The translations under genes were made by a program, and so were the position numbers. Positions 52,508 through 63,959 of a stretch of 64,000 nucleotides of DNA are shown here, one piece after another. Origin of the DNA: Streptomyces sp. NBC_01224 (GTDB lineage: Bacteria > Actinomycetota > Actinomycetes > Streptomycetales > Streptomycetaceae); assembly GCF_036002945.1 (NCBI RefSeq), contig NZ_CP108529.1, positions 3,224,001 to 3,288,000 of the forward strand, given 5' to 3'. The notes below the pieces were generated by a model. It worked only from the letters and a program-made list of their open reading frames with translations. It was not told the origin of the DNA and ran no database searches. Position 1 is the first letter of the stretch. Every line of letters starts with the position of its first letter.

Positions 52508-53659
52508 CTACGAGGCCGCGCCGACGATGTCCTTCTCCTCGGCGAAGTGGCACGCCGATTCGTGCGCGGCCGGGGAGTCCACGGACTTGAAGCGCTCGGG
52601 GATCGCCAGCAGCGGCGTCTCCGTGGCGCACTTGTCCTGGGCCTTCCAGCACCGCGTACGGAAGCGGCAGCCCGACGGCGGGTTCGCCGGCGACGGGACG
52701 TCACCGGTGAGGATGATCCGTTCGCCGCGCTCGCGGGCCTCCGGGTCCGGGACCGGGACCGCCGACAGCAGCGCCTGGGTGTAGGGGTGCGTCGGGTGGT
52801 CGTAGATCTCCGTGTCCGTACCGATCTCGGCCATCTTGCCGAGGTACATCACGCCGACCCGGTCGGAGATGTGCCGGACGATGGACAGGTCGTGCGCGAT
52901 GAAGAGATAGGAGAGGTTGAACTCGTCCTGGAGCTTCTCCATCAGGTTGATGACCTGCGCCTGCACCGACACGTCGAGCGCGGAGACCGGCTCGTCGCAG
53001 ATGATGATCTCCGGGTTGAGCGCGAGGCCGCGGGCGATGCCGATGCGCTGGCGCTGGCCGCCGGAGAACTGGTGCGGATAGCGGTTGATGTACTCCGGGT
53101 TGAGACCGACGACGTCCAGCAGCTCCTGGACCTTGCGGCGCCGGTCACCCTTCGGCGCCACCTCCGGGTGGATGTCGAAGGGCTCGCCGATGATGTCGCC
53201 GACCGTCATACGCGGGTTCAGCGAGGTGTACGGGTCCTGGAACACCATCTGGATGTTGCGGCGGACCGCCTTCAGCGCGCGCCCCGACAGCCGGGTGATG
53301 TCCTGGCCCTTGTAGAAGACCTCGCCGGACGTGGCCGTCTCCAGCGTCATCAGCAGCCGCGCGACCGTGGACTTGCCACAGCCCGACTCGCCGACGATGC
53401 CGAGCGTCTCGCCCTGGTAGAGGTCGAAGGAGACCCCGTCCACGGCCTTGACGGCGCCGACCTGGCGCTTGAAGAGGATGCCCTGGCTCAGCGGGAAGTG
53501 CTTGACCAGATTGCGCACCTGGAGGATCGGCTCACCGCGTTCCGCCGGGGCCTCGATCGCCGCGACCGCCGCCGTCTCGTCGGCGGCGTCGACGGTCACG
53601 ACCTCGGTGACGTTCGGGGTGCTGTCCAACGATCCGTCCGTCTTGTCGAGCTCAGCCAT
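52508..53659 (-). CDS. Oligopeptide ABC transporter ATP-binding protein (OppF-like, cassette C)
   Basis: A 383-residue ATPase. A 45-residue acidic N-terminal extension ([20 protein letters not shown]) is absent from most OppF proteins. Walker A is GESGCGKST, the signature [14 protein letters not shown], Walker [13 protein letters not shown] with Cys replacing the usual Ala. The Cys motif is [12 protein letters not shown]. Its ATG overlaps the OppD stop by 8 bp. It is nearly identical in layout to the cassette A OppF. Confidence 0.92.
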   Translation of the reverse strand: MAELDKTDGSLDSTPNVTEVVTVDAADETAAVAAIEAPAERGEPILQVRNLVKHFPLSQGILFKRQVGAVKAVDGVSFDLYQGETLGIVGESGCGKSTVARLLMTLETATSGEVFYKGQDITRLSGRALKAVRRNIQMVFQDPYTSLNPRMTVGDIIGEPFDIHPEVAPKGDRRRKVQELLDVVGLNPEYINRYPHQFSGGQRQRIGIARGLALNPEIIICDEPVSALDVSVQAQVINLMEKLQDEFNLSYLFIAHDLSIVRHISDRVGVMYLGKMAEIGTDTEIYDHPTHPYTQALLSAVPVPDPEARERGERIILTGDVPSPANPPSGCRFRTRCWKAQDKCATETPLLAIPERFKSVDSPAAHESACHFAEEKDIVGAAS

Positions 53660-54710
53660 GGATCGTCTCCTTCCAGAAGTGGCAGGCGCTGCCGCGGCCG
53701 GGCAGCTCGCTGCCGTCCTGCTCGGAGACCGGCACCAGAGCCGGGATCTCCGTGCGGCAGATGTCGTCCGCCTTGGGGCACCTCGGGTTGAAGGCGCAGC
53801 CGGACGGAATCTTGAGCAGGTTGGGCGGCAGGCCCTTGATCGCGTAGAGCTCCTGGCCCTTCTGGTCGAGCCGGGGGATCGAGTCGAGCAGACCGCGGGT
53901 GTACGGGTGCGCGGGCCGCTTGTAGAGCTCGTGCACCGGCGCCGTCTCGACGATCCGGCCCGCGTACATGACCGCGATCTTGTCCGCGACATCGGCGACG
54001 ACGCCGAGGTCGTGGGTGATCAGGATCAGACCCATGTTGAACTCGGTCTGCAGCTCCTTGAGCAGGTCCATGACCTGGGCCTGGACCGTCACGTCGAGCG
54101 CGGTGGTCGGCTCGTCCGCGATGATCAGGTCCGGTTCCAGGGCCAGCGCCATGGCGATCATGATGCGCTGACGCATACCGCCGGAGAACTGGTGCGGGTA
54201 GTCATTGACCCGCTGCTTGGCTGCGGGGATCTTGACCCGCTCCATCAGCTCGATGGCCTTGGCCTTCGCCTGCTTCTTGGAGAGTCCCTGGTGGACACGG
54301 AACATCTCGCTGAGCTGGTAGCCGACCGAGAGCACGGGGTTGAGCGAGGAGAGCGCGTCCTGGAAGATCATCGCGATCTTCTGGCCGCGGATCTTCCGCC
54401 GCTCCTCGTAGCTCATGGTGAGCATGTCCTGGCCGCGGTACAGGATCTGGCCCTGCGGAATCTTGCCGGGCGGCATGTCGAGAATGCCCATGATCGCCTG
54501 AGCGGTCACGGACTTGCCGGAACCGGACTCGCCGAGCACGGCCAGGGTCTCGCCCGACTCGACGCTGTAGTTCACACCGTTGACGGCCTTGGCGACTCCG
54601 TCACGGGTGTGGAACTCCACGTGCAGGTCGCGCACTTCGAGGAGCGGGCTGTCGTCCGACCCCCCGGCACGGGGCGCCGGGATGTCTGCTGTCTTGTCCA
54701 TGATGGTCAT
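53652..54710 (-). CDS. Oligopeptide ABC transporter ATP-binding protein (OppD-like, cassette C)
   Basis: A 352-residue ATPase. Walker A is GESGSGKSV, the signature [15 protein letters not shown], Walker [13 protein letters not shown] and the Cys motif [12 protein letters not shown] ~25-residue extension ([17 protein letters not shown]) precedes the [16 protein letters not shown] also found in cassette A. GAGGAGGG is 4 bases before the chosen ATG; the ATG at 54701 is an alternative. Confidence 0.92.
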   Translation of the reverse strand: MTIMDKTADIPAPRAGGSDDSPLLEVRDLHVEFHTRDGVAKAVNGVNYSVESGETLAVLGESGSGKSVTAQAIMGILDMPPGKIPQGQILYRGQDMLTMSYEERRKIRGQKIAMIFQDALSSLNPVLSVGYQLSEMFRVHQGLSKKQAKAKAIELMERVKIPAAKQRVNDYPHQFSGGMRQRIMIAMALALEPDLIIADEPTTALDVTVQAQVMDLLKELQTEFNMGLILITHDLGVVADVADKIAVMYAGRIVETAPVHELYKRPAHPYTRGLLDSIPRLDQKGQELYAIKGLPPNLLKIPSGCAFNPRCPKADDICRTEIPALVPVSEQDGSELPGRGSACHFWKETIHG

Positions 54711-54719
54711 ACGCCCTCC

Positions 54720-55685
54720 TCAGCGCAGCTTCGGGTCGAGTGCATCGCGCACCGCGTCGCCGAGCATGATGAACGCGAAGACCGTGAGGCTGAGCATTCC
54801 TGCCGGGAACAGCAGCACATGCACGTTGTTACGGATCTCTTCGCTGCCCGACGCGATGTCGATGCCCCACGAGATGGTCGGGTCGGCGAGACCCAGGCCC
54901 AGGTAGGACAGCGTCGCCTCGGCCGAGATGAAGCCACCGAGAGCGATAGTGGCGACCACGATGGTCGGCGCGAGGGCGTTGGGCAGGACATGGCGGAACA
55001 GCATCCGGCCGGTCCCCGCGCCGAGAGCGCGTGCCGCCGTCACATAGTCCGCCTGCTTCGCGGTGATCACCGATGCACGCATCACACGGCAGATCGAGGT
55101 CCAGCCCAGGAAGGCGAGGGCCGCGATCACGACGTACACCTTGCGCTCGGCGAAGGCGTTCAGGACGACCATCGTGCCGAGCAGGAAGGGCAGACCGAAG
55201 AAGATGTCCGTGATGCGGGAGATGATCGCGTCGAGCCAGCCGCCGAAGTAGCCGGAGAGCAGACCCAGCAGACCGCCGACGATGGTGATCGCCACGGTGA
55301 CGCCGACGCCGACGAGGATCGAGGCGCGGGTTCCGTAGATCACCCGAGCGTAGATCGAGCGGCCCTGAACGTCGTAGCCGAACCAGTCCGCCTGGAAGAA
55401 GTGCCCCAAATCGGGCTTCTGCAGGTAGTGGTTGGTGAGATCGCCGGCCCGCGGGTCGGTGCCGGTGAACAGGCCGGGGAAGATCGCGATCACCAGCAGC
55501 AGGACCAGCAGGCTCGCCGATATCCAGAACATGGGGCGGTGGCGCAGGTCGAACCAGGCGTCACCCCACAGACCACGGGGCTTGCCGGTGGATTCCCCGG
55601 CGGGGCTGGCCGGCGTCTCGTCGACCGTCACGGCCACGTCCGCTCCGGCATCCTTGATGCTCTGATCCTTGGTCACGTCAGGCAT
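54720..55685 (-). CDS. Oligopeptide ABC transporter permease (OppC-like, cassette C)
   Basis: A 321-residue permease. A polar ~50-residue N-terminus (MPDVTKDQSIKDAGADVAVT) precedes six membrane segments. The EAA loop lies in ARALGAGTGRMLFRHVLPNA and the end is GDAVRDALDPKLR. Its ATG overlaps the OppB stop by 8 bp, exactly as in cassette A. Confidence 0.93.
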   Translation of the reverse strand: MPDVTKDQSIKDAGADVAVTVDETPASPAGESTGKPRGLWGDAWFDLRHRPMFWISASLLVLLLVIAIFPGLFTGTDPRAGDLTNHYLQKPDLGHFFQADWFGYDVQGRSIYARVIYGTRASILVGVGVTVAITIVGGLLGLLSGYFGGWLDAIISRITDIFFGLPFLLGTMVVLNAFAERKVYVVIAALAFLGWTSICRVMRASVITAKQADYVTAARALGAGTGRMLFRHVLPNALAPTIVVATIALGGFISAEATLSYLGLGLADPTISWGIDIASGSEEIRNNVHVLLFPAGMLSLTVFAFIMLGDAVRDALDPKLR

Positions 55686-56604
55686 ACCGGATCCTCGGGT
55701 CCAGGACCGCGTAGAGCAGGTCGACAATCAGGTTGATCACGAGAATGATCAGTACGAATACGGTGACGACACCGACGATGGTGGAGCCTTCACGCTGCTG
55801 GAGCGCCCGGTAGAGCAGATTGCCGACACCCTGGACATTGAAGATGCCCTCGGTGACGACCGCGCCGCCGATGAAGCCGCCGACGTCCGTACCGAGGAAC
55901 GTGACCACCGGGATCAGCGAGTTGCGCAGCAGGTGCACCCCGACGATGCGACGCCGCGGCAGCCCCTTCGCGAGCGCCGTGCGCATGTAGTCCGCGCGCA
56001 GGTTCTCGGCGAAGGTCGTACGCGTCAGTCGGGCGACGTATGCCATGGAGAGCATGGCCAGGACGAAGCCGGGCAGGAACAACTGCGTGATATCCATCGA
56101 GTCTTCGACGTTTGGCGCGACCCAATGCAGTGTGTCCGCGAAAATGAACCGGGCCACGTAGCCGAGGATGAACACGGGGATCGAGATGACGACCAGCGTG
56201 AAGATCAGCACGCCGGTGTCCGGTGCCTTGCCCGCCTTGAGTCCGGCCCACGCGCCGAGGCCGAGACCGACGATCATCTCGATGACCATCGCAACGGCTG
56301 TGAGACGGATCGTGACAGGGAAGGCCCTCGACATCTCGTCCCAGACGGGACGACCGCCGAAGGTCTCGCCGAAGTCCAGGTGGAACAGGTCCTTCATGTA
56401 GTTGATGTACTGCATGGGAAGGGACTGGTCCAGCCCGAACTTGTGACGCAGCTCCGCGACCTGCGCGGGGTCGGCCGCCTTGTCACCCCACATCGCCCGG
56501 ATGGGATCACCGGGAAGGATGTGGACCATAAGGAAAATCAACAGAGTAGTCCCGATGAACACCGGGATCATCTGGAGCAGTCGCCTAGCGACGTAACGCC
56601 CCAT
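55678..56604 (-). CDS. Oligopeptide ABC transporter permease (OppB-like, cassette C)
   Basis: A 308-residue permease that begins MGRYVARRLLQMIPVFIGTT, with six membrane segments and an EAA loop RTALAKGLPRRRIVGVHLLR. Two ATG codons are adjacent (56607 and 56604); the second is better spaced from GGAGG and matches the cassette A start. It follows the solute-binding gene after a hairpin. Confidence 0.92.
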   Translation of the reverse strand: MGRYVARRLLQMIPVFIGTTLLIFLMVHILPGDPIRAMWGDKAADPAQVAELRHKFGLDQSLPMQYINYMKDLFHLDFGETFGGRPVWDEMSRAFPVTIRLTAVAMVIEMIVGLGLGAWAGLKAGKAPDTGVLIFTLVVISIPVFILGYVARFIFADTLHWVAPNVEDSMDITQLFLPGFVLAMLSMAYVARLTRTTFAENLRADYMRTALAKGLPRRRIVGVHLLRNSLIPVVTFLGTDVGGFIGGAVVTEGIFNVQGVGNLLYRALQQREGSTIVGVVTVFVLIILVINLIVDLLYAVLDPRIRYA

Positions 56605-56693
56605 CATGCCTCCATGCCGTGAGGGGTCGGCGATGGCCTACACATGGTCTCCACCGCGGGGTTGTGGGGAGATTGCCGGGCCAACGCCTGCGA

Positions 56694-56730
56694 GCCGGTG
56701 CCGCCATCCGTTCCGGAGGGCGGCACCGGC
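56694..56730 (-). promoter_or_regulatory. Hairpin between solute-binding and permease genes (cassette C)
   Basis: A perfect 12-bp stem (56694-56705 with 56719-56730) with further pairing (TCCG/CGGA) inside. It lies 16 bases after the stop of the cassette C binding protein, the same place as in cassette A and bldK. Confidence 0.77.
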
Positions 56731-56746
56731 CGGCAGGTCCCGAAAC

Positions 56747-58390
56747 TTACTTCTTCGACTTCACCTGAACGTCGGTGAAGATGGGGTCGCCGTCCTGGCC
56801 GTAAACGATCTTGCCGTATACGTTCTTGGACTGACCCGAGTTGACCTTGTAGAACCAGAGCGGGATCGCCGGCATGTCCTTCGCCAGGAGCTGCTCAGCC
56901 TCCTGGTACATCTTCACGGTCTCGTCGAGGGTCTTCGCCTTGTCGGCCTTGGAGGCCAGCTCGTCGAATGCCTTGTTGGAGTAGCCACTGGTGTTACCGG
57001 CGGCCGTCGTGCCGTACAGGTCGCGCATGAAGTTCGAGTTGACCGGGTAGTCGAGCACCCAGCCACCGCGGTACATGGACTTGACCTTCTTGCCGTCACG
57101 GGCGTTCAGGTCGGTCGCGAAGTCCGGCTTGGAGTCACCGACGCACTCGACGCCCGTGGCCTGGCGGATGCTGTTGCAGACCGCGTCGACCCATGCCTTG
57201 TGCGGCTGGTCCGCGTTGAACTGGATCGAGATCTTGTTGCCCGGGACGCCGCCACCCTCCGTGATGAGGGCCTTGGCCTTGGCCGGGTCGTACTTCACGA
57301 TGTCGCCGAGGGCGCCGGGCTTGTAGCCGAGCACACCGCGGGCGACGTACGAGTCGGCCGGGGAACGGGTGCCGTTGAGGACGGTCTTCGTGATCGTGTC
57401 ACGGTCGATCGCCATCGACAGGCCCTGGATGACCTTGGGGTTGATGTTCTTGAACTGCTTGGTGTAGAACGCCGGGACGATCGACTGGACCGCGGAGTAC
57501 TCCTGGTCGATCGCTCGGTCACCGAGGTCCTGCTTGTAGTTCTTCAGCGCGGTCACGGGGACCTGCTCGATCCAGTCGAGCTGGTCCGAGCGCAGGGCCG
57601 AGTAGGCGGCCTCGGCGGTGGTGTAGTTCTTGAAGTCGATGCCACCGTTCTTGGCCTTGTTCGGGCCCTGGTAACCGTCGAACTTCCGAACCTTGATCAT
57701 CTTGTTGTGGTCCCACGAGACGAACTTGTAGGGACCGTTGCCGATCGGCTTCTGACCGGCGGCCTTCGGGTCCTTGAAGAAGGACTCGGGCAGCGGCGCC
57801 CAGACGTCGTAGCCCAGCTTGTACGCGAAGTACGAGACCGGACCGGACAGGGAAATCGTGAAGGTGTTGTCGTCAACGACCTTCAGACCTTCCATCTCGG
57901 TCTTCTTCGGGTCACCCTTGTCCGGGTGGACATCGGCGTAGCCCTTGATGTCCTGGAACCAGCTGGAGTTGGTCTGGTTGTTCTTGACGTTGGCCGACCA
58001 GTTCCAGGAGTCCACGTAGGACTTGGAGGTGACCGTGGTGCCGTCGTGGAACTTCCAGCCCGGCTTGAGCTTGACGGTCCACACGGACGAGTCCGCGTTG
58101 GGCGTCACGGACTCGGCGTTGACGTACGTGAGCTTGCCGGTGCCGGGCTCGTAGCTGACGAGGCCGGAGAAGATGGCGCCCAGGACACGGCTGCCCTGGC
58201 TCTCCTTGGCGTTCGCCGGCTGCAGCGGGTTCTGCGGCTCGCTGAGCTGGGCGGTCAGGATCCCGTTCGGGTCCGCCTTGCCCGAGTTCATGCCATTGTC
58301 GCTGCCCTTGTCGCTACCACCACAGGCGGTCGCGGCCAGGGCGATGACGGCCGCTCCCGCGACCCACTTGGCGCTCTTGGCACCACGCAT
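56747..58390 (-). CDS. Oligopeptide-binding lipoprotein (OppA/DppA-like, cassette C)
   Basis: A 547-residue SBP_bac_5 lipoprotein. The signal peptide MRGAKSAKWVAGAAVIALAA ends in lipobox AATAC. Family motifs include VSYEPGTGKLTYVN, FHDGTTVTSKSYVDSW and GNGPYKFVSWDHNK. GAGGAGG precedes the ATG. It is the first gene of the A-B-C-D-F operon. Its N-terminus closely resembles that of the cassette A protein (MRGATQAKW). Confidence 0.93.
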   Translation of the reverse strand: MRGAKSAKWVAGAAVIALAATACGGSDKGSDNGMNSGKADPNGILTAQLSEPQNPLQPANAKESQGSRVLGAIFSGLVSYEPGTGKLTYVNAESVTPNADSSVWTVKLKPGWKFHDGTTVTSKSYVDSWNWSANVKNNQTNSSWFQDIKGYADVHPDKGDPKKTEMEGLKVVDDNTFTISLSGPVSYFAYKLGYDVWAPLPESFFKDPKAAGQKPIGNGPYKFVSWDHNKMIKVRKFDGYQGPNKAKNGGIDFKNYTTAEAAYSALRSDQLDWIEQVPVTALKNYKQDLGDRAIDQEYSAVQSIVPAFYTKQFKNINPKVIQGLSMAIDRDTITKTVLNGTRSPADSYVARGVLGYKPGALGDIVKYDPAKAKALITEGGGVPGNKISIQFNADQPHKAWVDAVCNSIRQATGVECVGDSKPDFATDLNARDGKKVKSMYRGGWVLDYPVNSNFMRDLYGTTAAGNTSGYSNKAFDELASKADKAKTLDETVKMYQEAEQLLAKDMPAIPLWFYKVNSGQSKNVYGKIVYGQDGDPIFTDVQVKSKK

Positions 58391-59244
58391 GGGTTTCCTC
58401 CTCATGAGTCCACTTTTGACTACAAGAAGGGCACTGGAGTGATACACCGACACCCCTGACGGTGATCGTTTCAGTGCCCTGAGTGTGCTCGTGAGTCGGC
58501 ACTCCCCACAGTGCGTGACCCATTGACCCGAGCTCAATGGAGCCAACTATTAAGTACGGCCGGGCCGTAAACCACACTTAAAGGGTCTCGGTTTGACAAC
58601 ATCGACAGGGCACGGTTGACCGAAATCCGGACAAAGCGAGCCCAGACAGACACGCCCGAAACGGACTGTTAACGCAACCCCCGGAGAGTGATGACCGCTT
58701 TCCGGACACATGCCACCCGAAATGGATTTGACGGCGAGGGATTCCGATGACGCCGAGGCGTCCCACTCCTCGGTCGCGACATGCAGCAGCCTGGCCTCGC
58801 CCACTGCCGGGCGAGGCCAGGCCTCAGGAACCTGAGCGCGTGCAGCCGCAGCGCCTGCCGGTCCTTCGTCACCTTGCCCTGATGCCAGGTGACGATGGCA
58901 TTCCAGCCTGCGCCCGGCCTACCGCCGTCCGGGCCACTCCAGCCATGCCCGAGCGCAGTGTCCGCTTCCCGGACTTCGCTTTGGCATACATGGTGGTCCC
59001 AGGAGTCACACCCACACTCGCGGCCCCGGCCCCGAAGAGCGCAAGTAGCGTCGAGGCTGCTGCGGCACTGGTCAGAGCCGCCTTCCGTCGCGCAAGAGTC
59101 GAGATGCAATCCCTCCCCACATCAGCCGGCCCTCGAGGATCGGCAACGCGGAGAAGTTATCGCTGTGCGTACACAAACACATGAGGATTGAGCAAATCTT
59201 GAGCCTCGGTTTGGTGCAGTGGAGCTTCGTGGCTCAATAAGGCA
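58391..59244. other. Long intergenic region between cassette C and typA
   Basis: About 850 bases. The part next to the binding-protein gene (58391-58600) should hold its promoter, and an AT-richer patch lies near 58545-58590 (TATTAAGTACGG). The remainder contains only degenerate or doubtful frames (see 58869-59120). I see no RNA gene. Confidence 0.4.
58869..59120 (-). pseudogene. Doubtful or degenerate secreted-protein ORF
   Basis: A minus-strand frame with a signal-peptide-like start (ARRKAALTSAAAASTLLALF, then VTPGTTMYAKAKSGK). It loses protein-like character after about 55 residues, and a different frame (WNAIVTWHQGKVTKDRQALR) looks more plausible beyond it. GGGGAGGG precedes no ATG or GTG at good spacing. 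A frameshifted secreted-protein gene is my best guess; it may equally be chance. Confidence 0.25.
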
Positions 59245-59283
59245 ACGGCCCGTTGCCTCAACCGAGTTGAGGCAACGGGCCGT
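59245..59283 (-). terminator. Terminator of typA
   Basis: A perfect 17-bp stem (59245-59261 with 59267-59283) with a CCGAG loop, 23 bases after the typA stop. It is followed on the minus strand by T-rich CCTTATT. Confidence 0.85.
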
Positions 59284-59305
59284 CCTGCTGCAGGAGATGC
59301 GCTGG

Positions 59306-61177
<1,872 letters not shown>

Positions 61178-61510
61178 GGGTGGCTTGCGCTTCTCTCGGA
61201 TCGTGGGATCAGGCGTCTCAGTCGCTCTCGGGTCCTCGTACGCCCGCCGGGCGGACGCGCCACGGCTACCCCCCATGGTACGGGGCTGGCGCGTCCCGGG
61301 CTTCCCGGCCCGATCCGCGAGACCGGTCTTAAGCCACTCTTCAACCGATATTCGGCCGGTATTACCTCAGTATCGGAGCCGTGCCAGGTGGGTGTGCGTG
61401 GCAGGAGGAGGGTGATGCGGAGGGATCCGTGAGGGGGATCCGTGGGGGCTCCGCAAGGTCCCGTGGGGGGCGTGTGGGGGCGAGCAGCTCGGGTCCGGTC
61501 GGGACACGAG
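61178..61510. other. Intergenic region upstream of typA
   Basis: About 330 bases. An AT-richer stretch (61330-61375, TTAAGCCACTCTTCAACCGATATTC) contains the small inverted repeat CCGATA/TATCGG and is the likely typA promoter region. No gene is seen. Confidence 0.4.
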
Positions 61511-61538
61511 CTTGCCCGCCGGGGTCCCGGCGGGCAAG
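61511..61538 (-). terminator. Terminator of the orphan solute-binding gene
   Basis: A perfect 13-bp inverted repeat (61511-61523 with 61526-61538) 43 bases after the stop of the solute-binding gene at 61581. Confidence 0.75.
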
Positions 61539-61580
61539 GGACTTGAGCCAGTTCTGAGCTTCCGGATCCGTTCTGACCTG

Positions 61581-63959
61581 CTACTTCTTCTTGTTTGCCG
61601 GAGCTCCGGCGGGCTGCGGCTTCTTGAAACCGATGTCCTGGTAGTGGGGTGCGCCGAAGCCGAAGGCGCCGACGTTCGCCAGCTTTCTGTCGGTCGCCAC
61701 GAGCTGTGGACGCTGATAAAGCGGAATCGATCCTGCGGCGGCCCAGATCCGGGCGTCCGCCTGTTTCATCAGATCCCGGGCGGTCCCCTCGTCGAGCTCC
61801 GAGACCGCCTGCTCGAAGAGCTGGTCGATGTGGTCCGTGCCGACGCGGGTGTAGTTCTGCTCGACCAGCAGGGAGCCGTCGGTGGCCGGCACCGGCTTGG
61901 CGAAGATCGGGCGGTCGTCGGTCGCCGGGTAGGCGGTGGCGGGCCAGGAGTAGAGCGCCAGGTCGTAGTCGCCGGAAGCGATGTGGTCCTGGAAGTAGCT
62001 GTCGTCGGAGACCTTGGTGATGGCCGTACCGATGCCGATCGAATCGAGCATCGCCGCGATCTTGTCCCCGACGGCACGCAGCGGCTCCGACCCGGGACCG
62101 GCCGGCAGAACAAAGCGCAGGCTCAGCGCCTTGCCGTCCTTGCCGAGCGGGCCGCGGCGCGCTTCGGGGGCCTGGGCGGGGGCCGCGGTGCCTGCGGGGG
62201 CGTACGCACCGGCGGCGCCGCCCGGCCGCCGGTCCTGGGCGGCGTCTTCGGTGGTGCTGGTCCCGGCCAGGTATCCGGCCTGGCGCAGCAGAGCGGCGCT
62301 GTGGAACGCCGCGGCGGTGGCGGGGGCGAGGACCTGGGGGGCGTTGCCGGCTCCGTCGCTGTCGCCGGGCTTGTTGTCGTCGCCGACGACGGCCTGTACA
62401 TCGTCGGCGGCCTGCTCGCGCTCAGCAGCGGCGTTGTCGGCCTTGCCGTCGCCGCTGCCGGTCTTGCCGGGCTTCTCGGACGAGGCCGCCTTGTCGTCCT
62501 TCCCGGCGGTGGCGTCCTTCTCCTTCGCGCCCTTCTTCTCGACCTCGCTGCCCGCCTTGGCGCCGCCCGGCTTCTTGACCGCGCCCTCCCGCGTCCAGCC
62601 CGCGTCGGCCAGCAGCGCCTGCGCCTCCTTGGTGTCCTGGCCGCCGAGTGCGCTGCTGTTGTCCTTGTACGCCGGCTGTCCGGCCAGGGCCAGGTGGCTG
62701 CCGAGCGGTGTGGCGGGCAGGCCGAGCGGTTTGAGTACGGTGTCGACCAGCTCCTGGCGGTTCAGGGCCCGGGCGACCGCCCTGCGTACCCGGTCGTCGG
62801 CGAGCGGCCCGGACTCGCCGTTCAGTGCGAGCTGGGTGTAGGCGGGCTCCAGCGACTTGCGGACCGCATACGCGCGCAGCTTGCCCTGCTCGGCGGCGTA
62901 CGCCTCGGCGGCTGCCCGGTTCTTCTCCCTGGCTGCCTGGGCGGCCGCCGCCGCCTCTTCGTCCGAGCCGTGTGCCTCGGCCCAGGAGCGCAGTGCGGCG
63001 GCCGGGCCGGTCCCGGAACCGGAACCGGGGCCCTGGGCGAGCGGCTGCCCGTTGCCGCCCCTGTCGCCGGCCGCCTGCACGATCCGGTGCGCCGCCGCGG
63101 CGTCGATGTCGGCGACGTCGACCTTCCCCTCGGTCAGGGCCTCGGTGCGGTCCTGCGGCTTGACGGCCCGGAAGACCAGCGAGTCGAGCTTGGCCCGGCC
63201 GCCCCACCAGCGCGGATTGCGGACCAGGGTGACCTCGCCCTTCGCCGTGTCCACGCTGCCCAGCCGGAACGGTCCCGCGGTGGCCTTGAGGGTGGTCCGC
63301 GCGCCGTCGTTGAAGGCGTCGGGGGAGCCGGTCACCTCCTTCGGGTACAGCGGGGAGAAGAGCGAGCGCCAGTCCGCGTACGGCTTGGCGAACGTGACCC
63401 GGACCTCCTGGTCGTCGGCGCCGCGCTCGATCTTCTCGATCCGCTCGTAGCCGGCGTTGCGGGCGGTCCAGAACGCCGAGTCCTTGCCGTTCAGCGCCCG
63501 CCACTGGGCCACGAAGTCGGGCGCCCCGATGTCCCGGCCGTCGCTCCACACCGCCTGCGGGTTGATCCGGTAGAGCACCACCTGCCTGGGCTCGCGCTCG
63601 ACCACCTTCGCGGACTGCAGATAGTCCGGGTCGAGCTGCGGCCTGCCCTTGGCGTCCAGCGGGAAGAGCGTCGGCAGCAGGGCGCCCGTGATGCGGGTCG
63701 TGGAGCTGTTCGCGTCGGCCTGGAAGGCGTTGAGGGTGGTGGGCACGGCGTCGATCGCCCAGTTGACCGCGCCCCCTGTGGCGACCAGGTTCCGGGCCGC
63801 GACCGCGATGTCCTGGGGAGCGACGGCCCCGGTGGAGCCGCTGCCGTCGTCGTCGGAGCTGCAGCCGGCCAGCACGGGGAGCGTCAGCACACCCGTCGTG
63901 AGGAGCGCGAGCGAGCGGCGCTTTCGGGCCGTCCCCCGCGGGACGCCGACGTGGGACAT
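61581..63959 (-). CDS. Orphan oligopeptide-type solute-binding lipoprotein
   Basis: A 792-residue SBP_bac_5 lipoprotein. The basic N-terminus (SHVGVPRGTARKRRS) leads to a hydrophobic stretch and lipobox VLAGC. Family motifs include PQLDPDYLQSAKVV, RNPRWWGGRAKLDSL and GSIPLYQRPQLVA. It is about 250 residues longer than usual because of low-complexity insertions: an Ala/Glu/Gly region (about 290-360) and a Lys/Glu/Ala region (about 460-520). No permease or ATPase lies beside it, so it may use another importer or act as a sensor. The gene is complete. Confidence 0.88.
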   Translation of the reverse strand: MSHVGVPRGTARKRRSLALLTTGVLTLPVLAGCSSDDDGSGSTGAVAPQDIAVAARNLVATGGAVNWAIDAVPTTLNAFQADANSSTTRITGALLPTLFPLDAKGRPQLDPDYLQSAKVVEREPRQVVLYRINPQAVWSDGRDIGAPDFVAQWRALNGKDSAFWTARNAGYERIEKIERGADDQEVRVTFAKPYADWRSLFSPLYPKEVTGSPDAFNDGARTTLKATAGPFRLGSVDTAKGEVTLVRNPRWWGGRAKLDSLVFRAVKPQDRTEALTEGKVDVADIDAAAAHRIVQAAGDRGGNGQPLAQGPGSGSGTGPAAALRSWAEAHGSDEEAAAAAQAAREKNRAAAEAYAAEQGKLRAYAVRKSLEPAYTQLALNGESGPLADDRVRRAVARALNRQELVDTVLKPLGLPATPLGSHLALAGQPAYKDNSSALGGQDTKEAQALLADAGWTREGAVKKPGGAKAGSEVEKKGAKEKDATAGKDDKAASSEKPGKTGSGDGKADNAAAEREQAADDVQAVVGDDNKPGDSDGAGNAPQVLAPATAAAFHSAALLRQAGYLAGTSTTEDAAQDRRPGGAAGAYAPAGTAAPAQAPEARRGPLGKDGKALSLRFVLPAGPGSEPLRAVGDKIAAMLDSIGIGTAITKVSDDSYFQDHIASGDYDLALYSWPATAYPATDDRPIFAKPVPATDGSLLVEQNYTRVGTDHIDQLFEQAVSELDEGTARDLMKQADARIWAAAGSIPLYQRPQLVATDRKLANVGAFGFGAPHYQDIGFKKPQPAGAPANKKK

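Noticed and set aside
58550..58804. An 84-codon minus-strand frame near the cassette C promoter
   Set aside because: There is no Shine-Dalgarno at the start and the translation has no recognisable fold. It lies in probable regulatory sequence.
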